A DNA stretch of 64,000 bases from Litorivita sp040371945 (lineage in GTDB: Bacteria; Pseudomonadota; Alphaproteobacteria; Rhodobacterales; Rhodobacteraceae), in assembly GCF_040371945.1 (NCBI RefSeq), contig NZ_BAABWS010000003.1, positions 124,001-188,000 on the forward strand. Direction: 5' to 3'. A program made the translations under genes and the position numbers. Position 1 is the stretch's first letter; each line of letters starts with the position of its first letter. The notes beneath the pieces are model-generated. The model had not been told where the DNA came from. It was given only the letters and a program-made list of their open reading frames with translations, and did no database searches. This document shows, in pieces, positions 36,690 to 46,115 of this stretch.

Positions 36690-37409
36690 ATGTATAAATC
36701 CGGCGAAGTAAGCTATGCGCCGCTGCCCTTGCCGGATCGCGCCGATATGGATGACGCAGAGATGCGCGAGGCGGCGGCAGATTTCTTGGAGCTGATGAAA
36801 ACCCGCCATTCGGTGCGCGATTTTTCTCCCCGCCCTGTCGAGGCCGAGGTGATCCGCGCCGCCATCGCCGCGGCGGGCACGGCGCCCTCGGGGGCCAACC
36901 ACCAGCCGTGGCATTTCGTGGCGATTTCCGACCCCGCGATGAAGGCGCGTATTCGCGCCGCCGCCGAGGCCGAAGAAGAGAAATTCTATGCAGGCGGCGG
37001 CGGGGATGAATGGCTCAAAGCTCTGGAGCCGATCGGCACCGGCGCCGACAAGCCGCATCTTGACATCGCGCCATGGCTGATCGTGATTTTCGCGCAGCGC
37101 TACGGCACCACCCAAGATGGCGCGCGCTACAAGAATTACTATGTGCCCGAAAGCGTTGGCATCGCCACGGGGATGCTGATCACCGCGCTGCATATGGCGG
37201 GGCTGTGCAGCCTCACCCATACGCCCAATCCGATGCGGTTTTTGAACGATCTATGCGGGCGGGGCGAGAGCGAAAAGCCGGTGATGATCCTTGCGGTGGG
37301 CCATCCCGCCGAGGATGCAACCGTGCCCGCCGTTGCCAAGATCAAGAAACCGATTGACGAGATCATGACCGTCTTTGCACCCGCAGGCGAGACACAGAAA
37401 AAGGACTAA
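36690..37409 (+). CDS. Nitroreductase-family FMN oxidoreductase
   Basis: The 239-aa flavoprotein of the nitroreductase fold has the FMN-binding RHSVRDFSPRPVE at about 38-50 and APSGANHQPWHF after it. The layout is close to the iodotyrosine-deiodinase/BluB-like branch, but the substrate is unclear. AAAGGA lies 7 nt before the ATG. It is in a run with AEC carrier, S-formylglutathione hydrolase and two further genes with very short gaps, so they form an operon. Confidence 0.9.
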   Translation: MYKSGEVSYAPLPLPDRADMDDAEMREAAADFLELMKTRHSVRDFSPRPVEAEVIRAAIAAAGTAPSGANHQPWHFVAISDPAMKARIRAAAEAEEEKFYAGGGGDEWLKALEPIGTGADKPHLDIAPWLIVIFAQRYGTTQDGARYKNYYVPESVGIATGMLITALHMAGLCSLTHTPNPMRFLNDLCGRGESEKPVMILAVGHPAEDATVPAVAKIKKPIDEIMTVFAPAGETQKKD

Positions 37410-37413
37410 GCCC

Positions 37414-38244
37414 ATGGAAACCCTTTCCGAAAACAAATGTTTTGGCGGCACGCAGGGCGTTTACAAACATAGCTCCGAGGCCACAGGCACCGATATGACC
37501 TTTGGCCTGTTTCTGCCCGCCGAGGCCGCCCATGGCCCCGTGCCGGTCCTGTGGTATCTGTCGGGCCTGACCTGCACCCATGAAAACGCGATGGTCAAAG
37601 CGGGGGCGCAAGGATGGGCCGCCGAGCAGGGCATCGCCTTGGTCTTTCCCGACACCTCGCCGCGCGGCGAGGGCGTGGCCGATGACGAGGGATATGATCT
37701 GGGCCAAGGCGCGGGATTTTACGTCAATGCGACCCAAGATCCGTGGAAGCCGCATTTCCAGATGTGGGACTATGTGGCCGAAGAATTGCCGCGGCTGATC
37801 ACCCGCAATTTCGCCGTGGATGAGGAGCGCCAGTCAATCACTGGCCATTCCATGGGCGGGCATGGCGCGCTGACCCTCGCGATGGGCCTCAAGGACCGGT
37901 TCAAATCGGTGTCGGCCTTCGCGCCGATTTGCAACCCCACGGCGGGCGATTGGGGCCGCAAGCAGCTGCGCGCCTATCTGGGCGAAGACGAGGCCGCATG
38001 GGCGCGCCATGACGCGACATTGATGATGCGGCAAAACGGGCTTGATATCCCGCTTTTGGTGGATCAGGGCGCGGCGGATAATTTTATCGATCTGTTGATG
38101 CCCGAGGCCCTCTTTGCCGCCGCCGCGCAGGCCCGCGTTGACGGGCACCTGCGCCTGCAAAAGGGATATGATCACAGCTATTTCTTTGTCTCCTCCTTCA
38201 TGGAGGATCACGTCGCCTTCCACGCCGAGGCGCTTTACGGATGA
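37414..38244 (+). CDS. fghA: S-formylglutathione hydrolase
   Basis: The 276-aa esterase-D-family alpha/beta hydrolase cleaves S-formylglutathione to formate and glutathione, the second step of formaldehyde detoxification. The early LSGLTCTHENAM segment, the nucleophile Ser in GHSMGGHGAL (about 147) and the late His in YDHSYFF are conserved. It starts 4 bp after the nitroreductase stop and overlaps the YaiI gene by 4 bp. The first enzyme of the pathway is at 31511. Confidence 0.96.
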   Translation: METLSENKCFGGTQGVYKHSSEATGTDMTFGLFLPAEAAHGPVPVLWYLSGLTCTHENAMVKAGAQGWAAEQGIALVFPDTSPRGEGVADDEGYDLGQGAGFYVNATQDPWKPHFQMWDYVAEELPRLITRNFAVDEERQSITGHSMGGHGALTLAMGLKDRFKSVSAFAPICNPTAGDWGRKQLRAYLGEDEAAWARHDATLMMRQNGLDIPLLVDQGAADNFIDLLMPEALFAAAAQARVDGHLRLQKGYDHSYFFVSSFMEDHVAFHAEALYG

Positions 38245-38690
38245 GCGCGCTTTACATCGACGCCGATGCCTGCCCCGTGAAGGCCGAGGCCGAGCGCGTG
38301 GCGATGCGCCACGGGATCAAGATGTATCTGGTCGCCAACGGCGGGCTGCGCATGTCGCAAAATCCGATGGTCGAGGTGGTGATCGTGCCCGACGGGCCGG
38401 ACGTGGCCGACATGTGGATCGCAGAGCGCTGCGGCGCCGGAGATGTGGTGGTCACCGGCGATATTCCCTTGGCGGCGAAATGCGTCGAGGCGGGGGCGCG
38501 GGTTCTCAAACACAATGGCGAGGCCTTGACGCAGGCCAATATCGGCAACGTCTTGGCCACCCGCGATCTGATGGCCGATCTGCGCGCGGCGGACCCGTTT
38601 CGCCAAGGCGGCGGCAAGGCCTTTTCGAAGGCCGACCGCTCGCGGTTTTTGGAAAGTCTGGAGCGCGAACTCAGGGCGGCAAAGAAATAA
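38241..38690 (+). CDS. YaiI/YqxD family (DUF188) protein
   Basis: This 149-aa protein of the DUF188 family begins with the hallmark YIDADACPVKAEAERVA, which resembles the acid cluster of PIN-like nucleases, and later has ADMWIAERCGAGDVVVTGDI. Predicted to be a nuclease-related protein; the cellular role is unknown. It overlaps fghA by 4 bp (ATGA). Confidence 0.93.
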   Translation: MSALYIDADACPVKAEAERVAMRHGIKMYLVANGGLRMSQNPMVEVVIVPDGPDVADMWIAERCGAGDVVVTGDIPLAAKCVEAGARVLKHNGEALTQANIGNVLATRDLMADLRAADPFRQGGGKAFSKADRSRFLESLERELRAAKK

Positions 38691-38750
38691 TGGCGGGCGT
38701 TGGGCCGATCGGCCCCGCAATGCCATCAGCGACAAAAGCGGAGCAATGAT

Positions 38751-39371
38751 ATGACCATCGAGGCGGTGATTTTCGACATCGGCAATGTGCTGATCGAATG
38801 GCAACCCGAGCGCTATTACGACGCGAAAATCGGCGAGGCGCGCCGCCGCGCGATGTTCAAGGAGGTGGACCTGCACGCCATGAATGACCGCGTAGATATG
38901 GGCGGCGCGTTCACCCAGACCATCTATGACACCGCCGAGGCCTATCCCGCGTGGCGCGACGAAATCCGCATGTGGCATGACGACTGGATCGAATTGGCCA
39001 GCCCGCCGATTGACCATTCGATCCGCCTGCTGCGCGCCTTGCGGGCGACCGGTATGCCGGTCTTTGCGCTGACCAATTTCGGCATCGGCAGCTTTGACTA
39101 CGCGGCGACGAAATACCCGTTCCTAGCCGAATTCGACCGGCGCTATATTTCCGGCCATATGGGGGTGATCAAACCCGATGTGCGGATTTACGAGATGGTC
39201 GAGAAAGATTGCGGCATTGATCCCGCGCGGTTGCTCTTTGCCGATGACCGCACCGACAATATCACCGCCGCAAAGGCGCGCGGATGGCAAACCCATCTGT
39301 TTGAACATCCGCAAGGCTGGGCCGATTGCCTCGTCGGGCATGGGCTGTTGACGGCGCAGCAGGCGCGCTGA
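38751..39371 (+). CDS. HAD-superfamily hydrolase (HAD-IA)
   Basis: The 206-aa phosphatase-like protein has motif I FDIGNVLIEW with the nucleophile Asp (the second Asp is replaced by Asn, as in several HAD-IA members), motif II ALTNF, Lys in HMGVIKPDVRIYE and the final acids in FADDRTDN. This resembles YihX-type sugar-phosphate phosphatases. GGAG lies 8 nt before the ATG at 38751. Confidence 0.92.
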   Translation: MTIEAVIFDIGNVLIEWQPERYYDAKIGEARRRAMFKEVDLHAMNDRVDMGGAFTQTIYDTAEAYPAWRDEIRMWHDDWIELASPPIDHSIRLLRALRATGMPVFALTNFGIGSFDYAATKYPFLAEFDRRYISGHMGVIKPDVRIYEMVEKDCGIDPARLLFADDRTDNITAAKARGWQTHLFEHPQGWADCLVGHGLLTAQQAR

Positions 39372-39552
39372 GCGGCGCAGCAATTGTCCCGATTGTGCGG
39401 CGTTAATGCCTCGATGCCGCTCAAATTTCATAATTTCCCTAGATCGCCGCGCCCACACGCGCAAATATATGGTCGCTTACCTAGCGGAAGCTTGGGGCGT
39501 GCGGCGCGTGAAACCGCCCACAGTATTTGTGATTTGGAAAGGTATCGTGGGA

Positions 39553-40470
39553 ATGTGGATTGCAATTGCGATTTTGGCGGGTTTGGCGGCGTTGCCCTTT
39601 GTCATGGAGGCGCGCAGGCGCAAAATGGACGCAACCGCGCGGGCGTCGGCCAGCGGAGAGTTTGCCGAACTGTCGCAAGGCGTGACCTATTACCAATGGC
39701 ATGGACAGGCGCGCGGGCCGGTTTGCGTTTGCGTGCACGGGCTGACCACGCCCAGTTTTGTTTTCGCCGCCCTCGCGCAGGGGCTTGGCGCGCTCGGCTT
39801 TCGGGTTCTGACCTATGATCTTTACGGGCGCGGCTATTCGGATCGCCCGAGCGGCGCGCAGAACGCCGAGTTTTTCTTGCGCCAGCTCGAAGACCTCTTG
39901 GCGGCACATGATATTCGCGACGACATCACCATGGTGGGCTATTCCATGGGCGGTGCGATTGCCTCGGCCTATGCGGCGAAATCGCCCGGCACGCTGCGGC
40001 GGCTGGTCCTGATTGCGCCTGCGGGCATTGAGATGCAGCGCGGCAAGGCCGTCGAGCGGCTCCTCGCCTTGCCGGTCTTGGGCGATTGGGCGCTGCGCCT
40101 TTTGCTGCCCGCCAGCATGCGCAAAGCCGCCCATGCGGATGAGGCGGCGAGCAAGGTTGAAGGATTGGCGCAAGGCCAGCGCGATGAAATCCTCTTTCGC
40201 GGATATGTGCCTGGGGTCATTGCCTCGATCCGCGGGATATTGGACGAGGCTTTCGAAGCCCGCCACCAAGCGATCAGCCGCGCGGACCTGCCGGTTATGG
40301 CGATCTGGGGCGAGCGCGATCAAACCATTCCGCTGCGGTCCATGGGCACGCTGACCAAATGGAACCGCATGGTGCATCACACGGTTGTGGAGGGCGCGGG
40401 CCACGGCCTGACCCATACCCATCCCGATGCGATACTCGATGCGATCCGCGCCGAGGTGCAGGGCGAGTGA
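39553..40470 (+). CDS. Membrane-anchored alpha/beta hydrolase
   Basis: The 305-aa protein has an N-terminal hydrophobic anchor (MWIAIAILAGLAALPFV) followed by an alpha/beta hydrolase fold: oxyanion segment VHGLTTPS, nucleophile Ser in GYSMGGAIA (about 129), acid in WGERDQT and His in GAGHGLTHTHP. The start at 39553 follows GGAAAGG; an in-frame GTG two codons earlier and an ATG at 39469 are alternatives. Substrate unknown (esterase or lipase type). It is convergent with the MFS gene, 6 bp apart. Confidence 0.85.
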   Translation: MWIAIAILAGLAALPFVMEARRRKMDATARASASGEFAELSQGVTYYQWHGQARGPVCVCVHGLTTPSFVFAALAQGLGALGFRVLTYDLYGRGYSDRPSGAQNAEFFLRQLEDLLAAHDIRDDITMVGYSMGGAIASAYAAKSPGTLRRLVLIAPAGIEMQRGKAVERLLALPVLGDWALRLLLPASMRKAAHADEAASKVEGLAQGQRDEILFRGYVPGVIASIRGILDEAFEARHQAISRADLPVMAIWGERDQTIPLRSMGTLTKWNRMVHHTVVEGAGHGLTHTHPDAILDAIRAEVQGE

Positions 40471-40476
40471 TCCGCG

Positions 40477-41718
40477 CTATTGGGCGGGCTGCACCGCCGC
40501 CGCGCGGTTCTCGCGCACCGGCAAATGCACGATGGCGCTAAAGGCTCCGACGCCGACGCCGATCCACCAAACCAACGTATAATCACCGTAAACATCATAG
40601 AGCCGCCCACCAAGCCAGACGCCCATAAAGCTGCCCAATTGGTGCGAGAAAAATACGATCCCGTAGAGCGTGCCCATGTAGCGCAGCCCGTAGATATGTG
40701 CGATCAGCCCCGAGGTCAGCGGCACGGTCGCCAGCCAAAGCGCGCCCATCCCGACCGAAAACAGCAAGACCGACGCCGGCGTGATCGGCATCAAAATGAA
40801 AGCCCCCGCCACCAAGGTGCGCAGAACGTAAATCCCCGACAACAGGTATTTCTTGCTAAAGCGGTTGCCCAGATAGCCCGCCGTGAGCGTCCCCGCGATA
40901 TTGGCCAACCCGATCAGCGAAATCGCCACCGCGCCAAGCGCCGATGTCGTGGTGATGCCCAGATCGTGCAAAACTCCGCCGGGCATGATCGGCCCGCACA
41001 GCTCGGTCACAAAGGCGGGAAAATGCGCGGTGATAAAGCCAAGCTGGTAGCCGCAGCTAAAGAAGCCCAAAAAGATCAAGGCAAAGGTCGGATCGCGCAG
41101 GGCACGGCCCAAAATCGCCCCCATGCTTTCCTCAAGCTCGGCCTTGGTCGCCGCAGGGGCGCGCATCATCGGCAACATCAAAAGCGAGGCAAGGATCATC
41201 GCGGCAAAGACCAAAAACACCGATTGCCATGTCATCATGCCCAAGAGGAATTCGGCCAAAGGCGCGCCAAACACTTGCCCCGCGCTGCCCGCCGCCGTGG
41301 CGATGGCCAAGGACATCGAGCGGTTCGCATCCGACGAGGCCCGCCCGACCACGGCCAAAATGACCCCAAAACCCGTGCCCGCGATGCCAAAGCCGACCAA
41401 GACCTCATAGGCCTGCATCCCGAGTGGCGTTACCGCATAGGAGGACAGCACCAATCCCGCCGCATAGGTCAGCGCGCCAAGCACAATCGCCAAACGATCA
41501 CCCAGCTTTTCCGCAAAAGCGCCGAAAATCGGCTGCCCGATGCCCCAGGCGAGGTTCTGGATGGCGATGGCGAGCGAGAATTCGGCGCGCGGCCAGTTGA
41601 ATTCGGCGGCAATCGGGATCTGGAACACGCCAAAGCTGGCGCGGACCGCGAATGAAATCAAAATGATGATGCAGCCGGTGATCAAAACCGGTGTGAAAAT
41701 CGACGGGCGAGGGGTCAT
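40477..41718 (-). CDS. MFS transporter (possibly monocarboxylate/oxalate-formate type)
   Basis: The 413-aa inner-membrane protein has about 12 helices. The start at 41718 is backed by GGAGAG 5 nt upstream. Features include PIAAEFNWPRAEFSLAIA near the first loop and the second-half AGYLGNRFSKKYLL. The overall pattern resembles the monocarboxylate/oxalate-formate MFS branch, but the substrate is unresolved. Transcribed alone. Confidence 0.9.
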   Translation of the reverse strand: MTPRPSIFTPVLITGCIIILISFAVRASFGVFQIPIAAEFNWPRAEFSLAIAIQNLAWGIGQPIFGAFAEKLGDRLAIVLGALTYAAGLVLSSYAVTPLGMQAYEVLVGFGIAGTGFGVILAVVGRASSDANRSMSLAIATAAGSAGQVFGAPLAEFLLGMMTWQSVFLVFAAMILASLLMLPMMRAPAATKAELEESMGAILGRALRDPTFALIFLGFFSCGYQLGFITAHFPAFVTELCGPIMPGGVLHDLGITTTSALGAVAISLIGLANIAGTLTAGYLGNRFSKKYLLSGIYVLRTLVAGAFILMPITPASVLLFSVGMGALWLATVPLTSGLIAHIYGLRYMGTLYGIVFFSHQLGSFMGVWLGGRLYDVYGDYTLVWWIGVGVGAFSAIVHLPVRENRAAAVQPAQ

Positions 41719-41891
41719 GAGGCTCTCCGATAGGCGCTGGTGTGAAATCTGCGGCAAATCTGCGCGGCGGTCAATTGACGGTTTGTGATGGGGCCCATCA
41801 CGCAACGGCGGGCTGGCGGGCGGGCGTGGCGCTTGAAGGCGCGCCGCGCCGCGCTAAGCTTTGACATGTTAGCTGCAGTGGGAGACGTCGA

Positions 41892-42890
41892 ATGAGCCTA
41901 TCAACGCGCGCCGCCACGCTCGCCGATGTCGATGCTCTCGCGGCGCTCTTGCTACGCGCGGCAAAGCAGCGCCATGCGCAGGATGCGTCCTTGTGGTCGC
42001 TGCCCGCCGATGCCAAGGAGCGGATCGCGCAAAGCATTCGCAGCTATCTCGAGGCAGAAAACCCGCCCTTCCGGCAGCAATGGTTGCTCGGGCTTGAGGG
42101 CGGCGAGATCATCGGCGCAGTGCACTCGATCCTTTTGCCGGTGCCGCCGATCTATGCGGGGGACTTCGGCCCGCCCGGTTTGATTATGGATGATTTTTAT
42201 GTCCATCCGGATGCGCCCGCGGGCAGCGCTGCGCAGCTTTTTGAGGCCGCGCAGGAGGATTTGATCGCGGCAGGGGCACAGGTGCTATTGGCCGCCTGCG
42301 CGCGTGCGGGCGGGCCTCTCGATGTGATCCAAGAGGCGGGCTATGCACCTTTGACGCTGTATTTTGCCAAAACCGCTTTGTCGCGGCAGGACGGTGCGGG
42401 GCAAGAGATCCGCGATGCGGCGCCGCCCGACATTGCGGGTATCGTCGCGGCCAGCGCCGAGAACCGAAAGCTGCTCCATGATCTGAACAGCTTCTGGAAG
42501 CCGCATGCGCAGGCCGACGCGCGTTTTGGCGGCTGGATGACGCGCAGCCTCAGCTTGCCGGACCGCGATATGCGCGTCTCGTCCGAGCACGGGCAGATCA
42601 GCGGATATTGCGTCTCGCAACCAGCCACCGCCTTGCATTTCCCCAGCGCCCATAGCGTCCAAGGCATCGGTTTCATCGACGATTACTACCACAGCGATTT
42701 TGCCGATCCACAGGTTTTGGCGCAGGGCGGTGCGGGCGCGTTGGCGCTGCTGCGCGCGGGCGAAAGCGCCTTGGAAGCACGGGGAAATCACGCGGCTTTG
42801 CTGGTCTGCCCTGCGGCGTGGGCCTCGAAAATCGAGATGCTCGGCAAAGCCGGATTTGAGACCGCGTTGACGTGGTTCATCAAAGAGTAG
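41892..42890 (+). CDS. GNAT-like acetyltransferase, two-domain
   Basis: The 332-aa protein has an N-terminal GNAT-like domain (about 1-160; MSLSTRAATLADVDALAAL, GLIMDDFYVHPDAPAG), while residues 180-330 look like a second, more degenerate GNAT repeat. The acetyl-CoA loop is not perfectly conserved in either, so substrate and activity are uncertain. GGGAG lies 8 nt before the ATG. It precedes zapE by 58 bp. Confidence 0.7.
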   Translation: MSLSTRAATLADVDALAALLLRAAKQRHAQDASLWSLPADAKERIAQSIRSYLEAENPPFRQQWLLGLEGGEIIGAVHSILLPVPPIYAGDFGPPGLIMDDFYVHPDAPAGSAAQLFEAAQEDLIAAGAQVLLAACARAGGPLDVIQEAGYAPLTLYFAKTALSRQDGAGQEIRDAAPPDIAGIVAASAENRKLLHDLNSFWKPHAQADARFGGWMTRSLSLPDRDMRVSSEHGQISGYCVSQPATALHFPSAHSVQGIGFIDDYYHSDFADPQVLAQGGAGALALLRAGESALEARGNHAALLVCPAAWASKIEMLGKAGFETALTWFIKE

Positions 42891-42948
42891 CCGCGCGCAA
42901 GAACCCGCGCCGCGCCATCCCCTCTACACATCCGCGCCGCGCCGCGCT

Positions 42949-44022
42949 ATGTGGCTTGCCATGAACCTGATGGACAAATACGCGGCCTTGACCGCGCAAG
43001 GCGCGCTGAAACGTGATCCCGTGCAAGAGGCGGTTTTGACCGAGCTGGAGCGCATTCGCGCTGCCTTGGCCGAGCCGCAAAAACGCGGATTGTTTCGCCG
43101 CGCGCCCGAGCCGCCCAAGGGGCTTTACCTGTGGGGCGGGGTGGGGCGCGGCAAATCCATGTTGATGGACCTCTTTGTCGATTGTCTCGACGTGCCTGCC
43201 CGCCGCGTGCATTTCCACGCCTTTATGCAAGAAATCCACACGCAGATGCATGAGGCCCGCAAAAGCGGCGTCGAGGATGCGCTTGCCCCTGTGGCGGGGT
43301 CGGTGGCCAAATCGGTGCGCGTGCTGGCCTTTGACGAGATGCAGATCAGCGACATCACCGATGCGATGATCGTCGGACGCCTGTTCGAGATGCTCTTCAA
43401 GGCCGGAGTCGTCGTGGTCACCACCTCCAACCGCGTGCCTGACGATCTCTATAAGGACGGGCTGAACCGTCAGCTTTTCTTGCCCTTCATCGACATTTTG
43501 AAGGACAAGATGGAGGTCTATGAGATGGTCTCCGCCACCGATTACCGCCAAGACCGGCTGGCCGGAAATCCGGTCTATTTCACCCCCGTCACCGCCCAGA
43601 CCCGCGCCGAAATAGACGCGATCTGGCATGATCTCACCGGCGGGCGGGCCGATCCTTTGGTACTGCACGTCAAGGGCCGCGATGTGGACATTCCGGCCTT
43701 TCGCTCCGGCATCGGGCGGGCGAGCTTTTTTGATCTGTGCGGCAAGATGCTTGGCCCTGCCGATTATCTGGCCGTGGCCGAGGCCTGCCGTGTGTTGGTG
43801 CTTGAGGATATCCCCTCCCTGTCGCGCAGCAATTTCAACGAGGCCAAACGCTTTGTCACGCTGATCGATGCGCTTTACGAGGCGCGGGTGCGTCTGATCG
43901 CCTCGGCTGCCGCCGCGCCGGAAATGCTCTATATCGAGGGTGAAGGCACATTCGAATTCGAACGCACGGCAAGCCGTTTGCGCGAGATGATGAGCGCCGA
44001 TTGGGCCGAGGGCGCCGCCTAG
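42949..44022 (+). CDS. zapE: AFG1/ZapE-family ATPase
   Basis: The 357-aa AAA-type ATPase has Walker A GGVGRGKSM (about 62-70) and Walker B LAFDEMQISD, followed by TTSNRVPDDLYKDGLNRQLF, which is the AFG1-family signature. In E. coli ZapE helps Z-ring function during division; the mitochondrial homologue acts in protein quality control. Both ATGs at 42949 and 42961 (MNLMDKY) lack a strong ribosome binding site, so the start is uncertain. Confidence 0.93.
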   Translation: MWLAMNLMDKYAALTAQGALKRDPVQEAVLTELERIRAALAEPQKRGLFRRAPEPPKGLYLWGGVGRGKSMLMDLFVDCLDVPARRVHFHAFMQEIHTQMHEARKSGVEDALAPVAGSVAKSVRVLAFDEMQISDITDAMIVGRLFEMLFKAGVVVVTTSNRVPDDLYKDGLNRQLFLPFIDILKDKMEVYEMVSATDYRQDRLAGNPVYFTPVTAQTRAEIDAIWHDLTGGRADPLVLHVKGRDVDIPAFRSGIGRASFFDLCGKMLGPADYLAVAEACRVLVLEDIPSLSRSNFNEAKRFVTLIDALYEARVRLIASAAAAPEMLYIEGEGTFEFERTASRLREMMSADWAEGAA

Positions 44023-44071
44023 GCAGCGACGGTCAACCTCGTCACAAACCTGTCCCAAACACGAGTTAAAC

Positions 44072-44103
44072 AAAAAGCGAGACCGTGGGGACGGTCTCGC
44101 TTT
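44072..44103 (-). terminator. Bidirectional terminator between zapE and the LysM gene
   Basis: A perfect 13-bp stem (AAAGCGAGACCGT / ACGGTCTCGCTTT) with a GGGG loop sits between two convergent genes. On the minus strand it is followed by TTGTTTAAC after a T-run, on the plus strand the stem ends in TTT. Confidence 0.9.
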
Positions 44104-44209
44104 GAGATAAGATCTTGGGTGATCTTGGTGTGACCTTGGGACAGGTCGGGATCGGCCAAATGTGCCCGCATCGGCCTGTGACGCGGGGCGGATCGGCCTC
44201 TTCGCGCGA

Positions 44210-45097
44210 TCAGATCGCGGGAATGATCAATGTCTGGCCCGCCTGAATTTTGTCGGGGCTGCTCAGGCTGTCTTTGTTGGCGGCGAAAATCCATTGATAG
44301 GCCGAGGTGCGGCCGTAATATTCATAGGCAATCGCCGCGAGGCTATCGCCGTATTTGACCGTATAGGTCACGGATTTTTCCAATTTGCGCGTGGTTGGAC
44401 GGGCGTTGGGGCGCACACCGTCAGAGGCGGCGGCGGCTTCGTCCACGATGGCGGCGATCAAGGTTTTGGTGTCAACGCTGCCTTCGGGCGTCACCAGCGA
44501 TTGCGGCACGGCGACAAGCCCCGCTTCGGCGGCCTCGTTGAGCAGGCTGTTGACGTATTCATCGGGGCGCCCTTCATTGATCGCCTGAACGATCAGCGAA
44601 TGCAAAAGCCCCTGCATTTCCTTGGAGGTTTGCACTTCGACGTCAAACTCGGCCTTGCCAAGCTGGCGAATGGCGCCCGCCGTCATCCCGCGCAAATCGC
44701 GGCTGTCGGGGGTGTTGGGATCGGAATCGGCCAGACGGGTCGACAGGCCAAGACCGCTCAGCACGCCGCCCGCCAGTTCCTTGCGCTGCGCGTCATCGAT
44801 CGCACCGGATGTCAATTCGCTCAGCGAGTTCTTATCGGCGTCCTCATCGGTCACCACATTGGGTTTGGTAAAGACGACTTTTTGCGCTGTGGGCGCGTCG
44901 GCTTCGGTTTGCACGGCGGGCTGCGCGGCCTCGGAGGGTGCCGGATCGGCGGCGATGGCGGCTGCGGCGCTCAGGGCGGTCAAATCGGTGCTGGCGCGGG
45001 TGGTCGCGGCGGTGGGGTTGCTGGTGGCAAATTCCACGAGGAAGACGCCCGCAGCGGCCAAAGCCAAGGTGCTGGTGATCATGGTCGTTCTATACAT
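44210..45097 (-). CDS. LysM domain protein, membrane-anchored or secreted
   Basis: The 295-aa protein has an N-terminal hydrophobic segment (about 6-24), a long Ala/Thr/Asp-rich low-complexity region (about 30-110) and a C-terminal LysM domain (YTVKYGDSLAAIAYEYYGR onward). LysM binds peptidoglycan glycan strands, so it probably acts in the cell envelope. GAGAGGAAAG precedes the ATG. It follows the rhodanese gene by 56 bp on the same strand. Confidence 0.9.
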   Translation of the reverse strand: MYRTTMITSTLALAAAGVFLVEFATSNPTAATTRASTDLTALSAAAAIAADPAPSEAAQPAVQTEADAPTAQKVVFTKPNVVTDEDADKNSLSELTSGAIDDAQRKELAGGVLSGLGLSTRLADSDPNTPDSRDLRGMTAGAIRQLGKAEFDVEVQTSKEMQGLLHSLIVQAINEGRPDEYVNSLLNEAAEAGLVAVPQSLVTPEGSVDTKTLIAAIVDEAAAASDGVRPNARPTTRKLEKSVTYTVKYGDSLAAIAYEYYGRTSAYQWIFAANKDSLSSPDKIQAGQTLIIPAI

Positions 45098-45153
45098 CGA
45101 TCTTTCCTCTCATACGGATGGGCCCGAAGGGGGGCATAATTGCGGGTGCGGCG

Positions 45154-45909
45154 TCAGGGTTTGATGGTGGACAGGCCGAGCGAGCTCCACACCTGCATCC
45201 CGCCGCGATAATATTTGATCTTCTGTGCCGGATATCCGACCTTGCGCAGGGCGCGCACCGCCATCGGCGCTTGCAAGCACCACGGGCCATTGCAAAAAAT
45301 AACCAATTGGCGCGCTGCCGAGAAATCCCACTTGTCGCCCTCTTTGAGCCCGCCCAAAGCCGTGACGATATCATCGCGGTAGGGGTTGCTTTCTTCGAGC
45401 GTGGTGAAGGGCACATTGACCGCGCCCGGAATGGTGCCTTGCTGGAACCAGCCGGGCAGGCGGGTGTCGAGCAGATAGCCTTCATTCTTCGCCGCAATCT
45501 CTTCGAGGAAATCCATCACTTCAAGCTCGCCGATGGTTTCGACGTCATCGGTGGCTTTCATCGGGGTGATGCAAAACGGCGGGCAGGCGCGCGAGGTCTT
45601 GGCATATTCGCCGGTCAGCTCGTGGGTCTCGTCCTGAATGCGGTCGATTGTGAAGCTGCGGCCGTTGATCGTAAAGCTGCGGTCATGGGCATCGACGGTC
45701 AGGCGCACGGCTTGGGCGCTGGCAGCGGCAGGGATCATAAAGGCGGTGAGCAGCGCGATGACCAGATAGGGTGCAAGCGCCGCCAAAGACATCGGCCGCG
45801 CGATCAGGCCCGCAGGCGGATTGGGCGCCAGATGCGCGCCGCGCGGGATGAAAAGCGGGGCGCTGCTGCCCTGCCGTTCGTATCCATCAATGCGCGCAAA
45901 CCGCTCCAT
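45154..45909 (-). CDS. Rhodanese-like domain protein with N-terminal membrane segment
   Basis: The 251-aa protein has a hydrophobic segment at about 41-66 (SLAALAPYLVIALLTAF) that could be a signal anchor, then a rhodanese domain (about 120-250) with active-site loop FCNGPWC and late YYRGGMQVW. A CPPFC motif at about 108 adds a second Cys pair. It probably handles sulfane sulfur or thiols in the periplasm. The start at 45909 has GAGGGGA; a shorter start at 45792 would give a normal signal peptide. Direct repeats lie upstream. Confidence 0.85.
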   Translation of the reverse strand: MERFARIDGYERQGSSAPLFIPRGAHLAPNPPAGLIARPMSLAALAPYLVIALLTAFMIPAAASAQAVRLTVDAHDRSFTINGRSFTIDRIQDETHELTGEYAKTSRACPPFCITPMKATDDVETIGELEVMDFLEEIAAKNEGYLLDTRLPGWFQQGTIPGAVNVPFTTLEESNPYRDDIVTALGGLKEGDKWDFSAARQLVIFCNGPWCLQAPMAVRALRKVGYPAQKIKYYRGGMQVWSSLGLSTIKP

Positions 45910-45960
45910 GTCCTATCCCCTCAACCGATAGCCGCTCCTTTGGTGCTGGCAGGCAGGAGC

Positions 45961-46042
45961 GATATCTAAATATCCTTCACAAGATATAGGCGAGTGGCGG
46001 CAAAACGGTCAACATGCAGTAGCTCCTCCAAGATGTAGGAGA
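45961..46042. repeat. Imperfect direct repeats and palindrome upstream of the rhodanese gene
   Basis: Two related 21-22-bp segments, 45972-45993 and 46022-46042, share AAGATNTAGGNGA with a 49-bp offset. A short palindrome GATAT-CTAA-ATATC (45961-45974) overlaps the first. The AT-rich location before the minus-strand gene suggests regulatory sites. Confidence 0.45.
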
Positions 46043-46115
46043 CGTCATTTTTCTGGGGATAACCTGCGTTTTTCTGAGGTTTTCAGAGCATTAACAGATG
46101 CCGTCTTTTCGGGCG

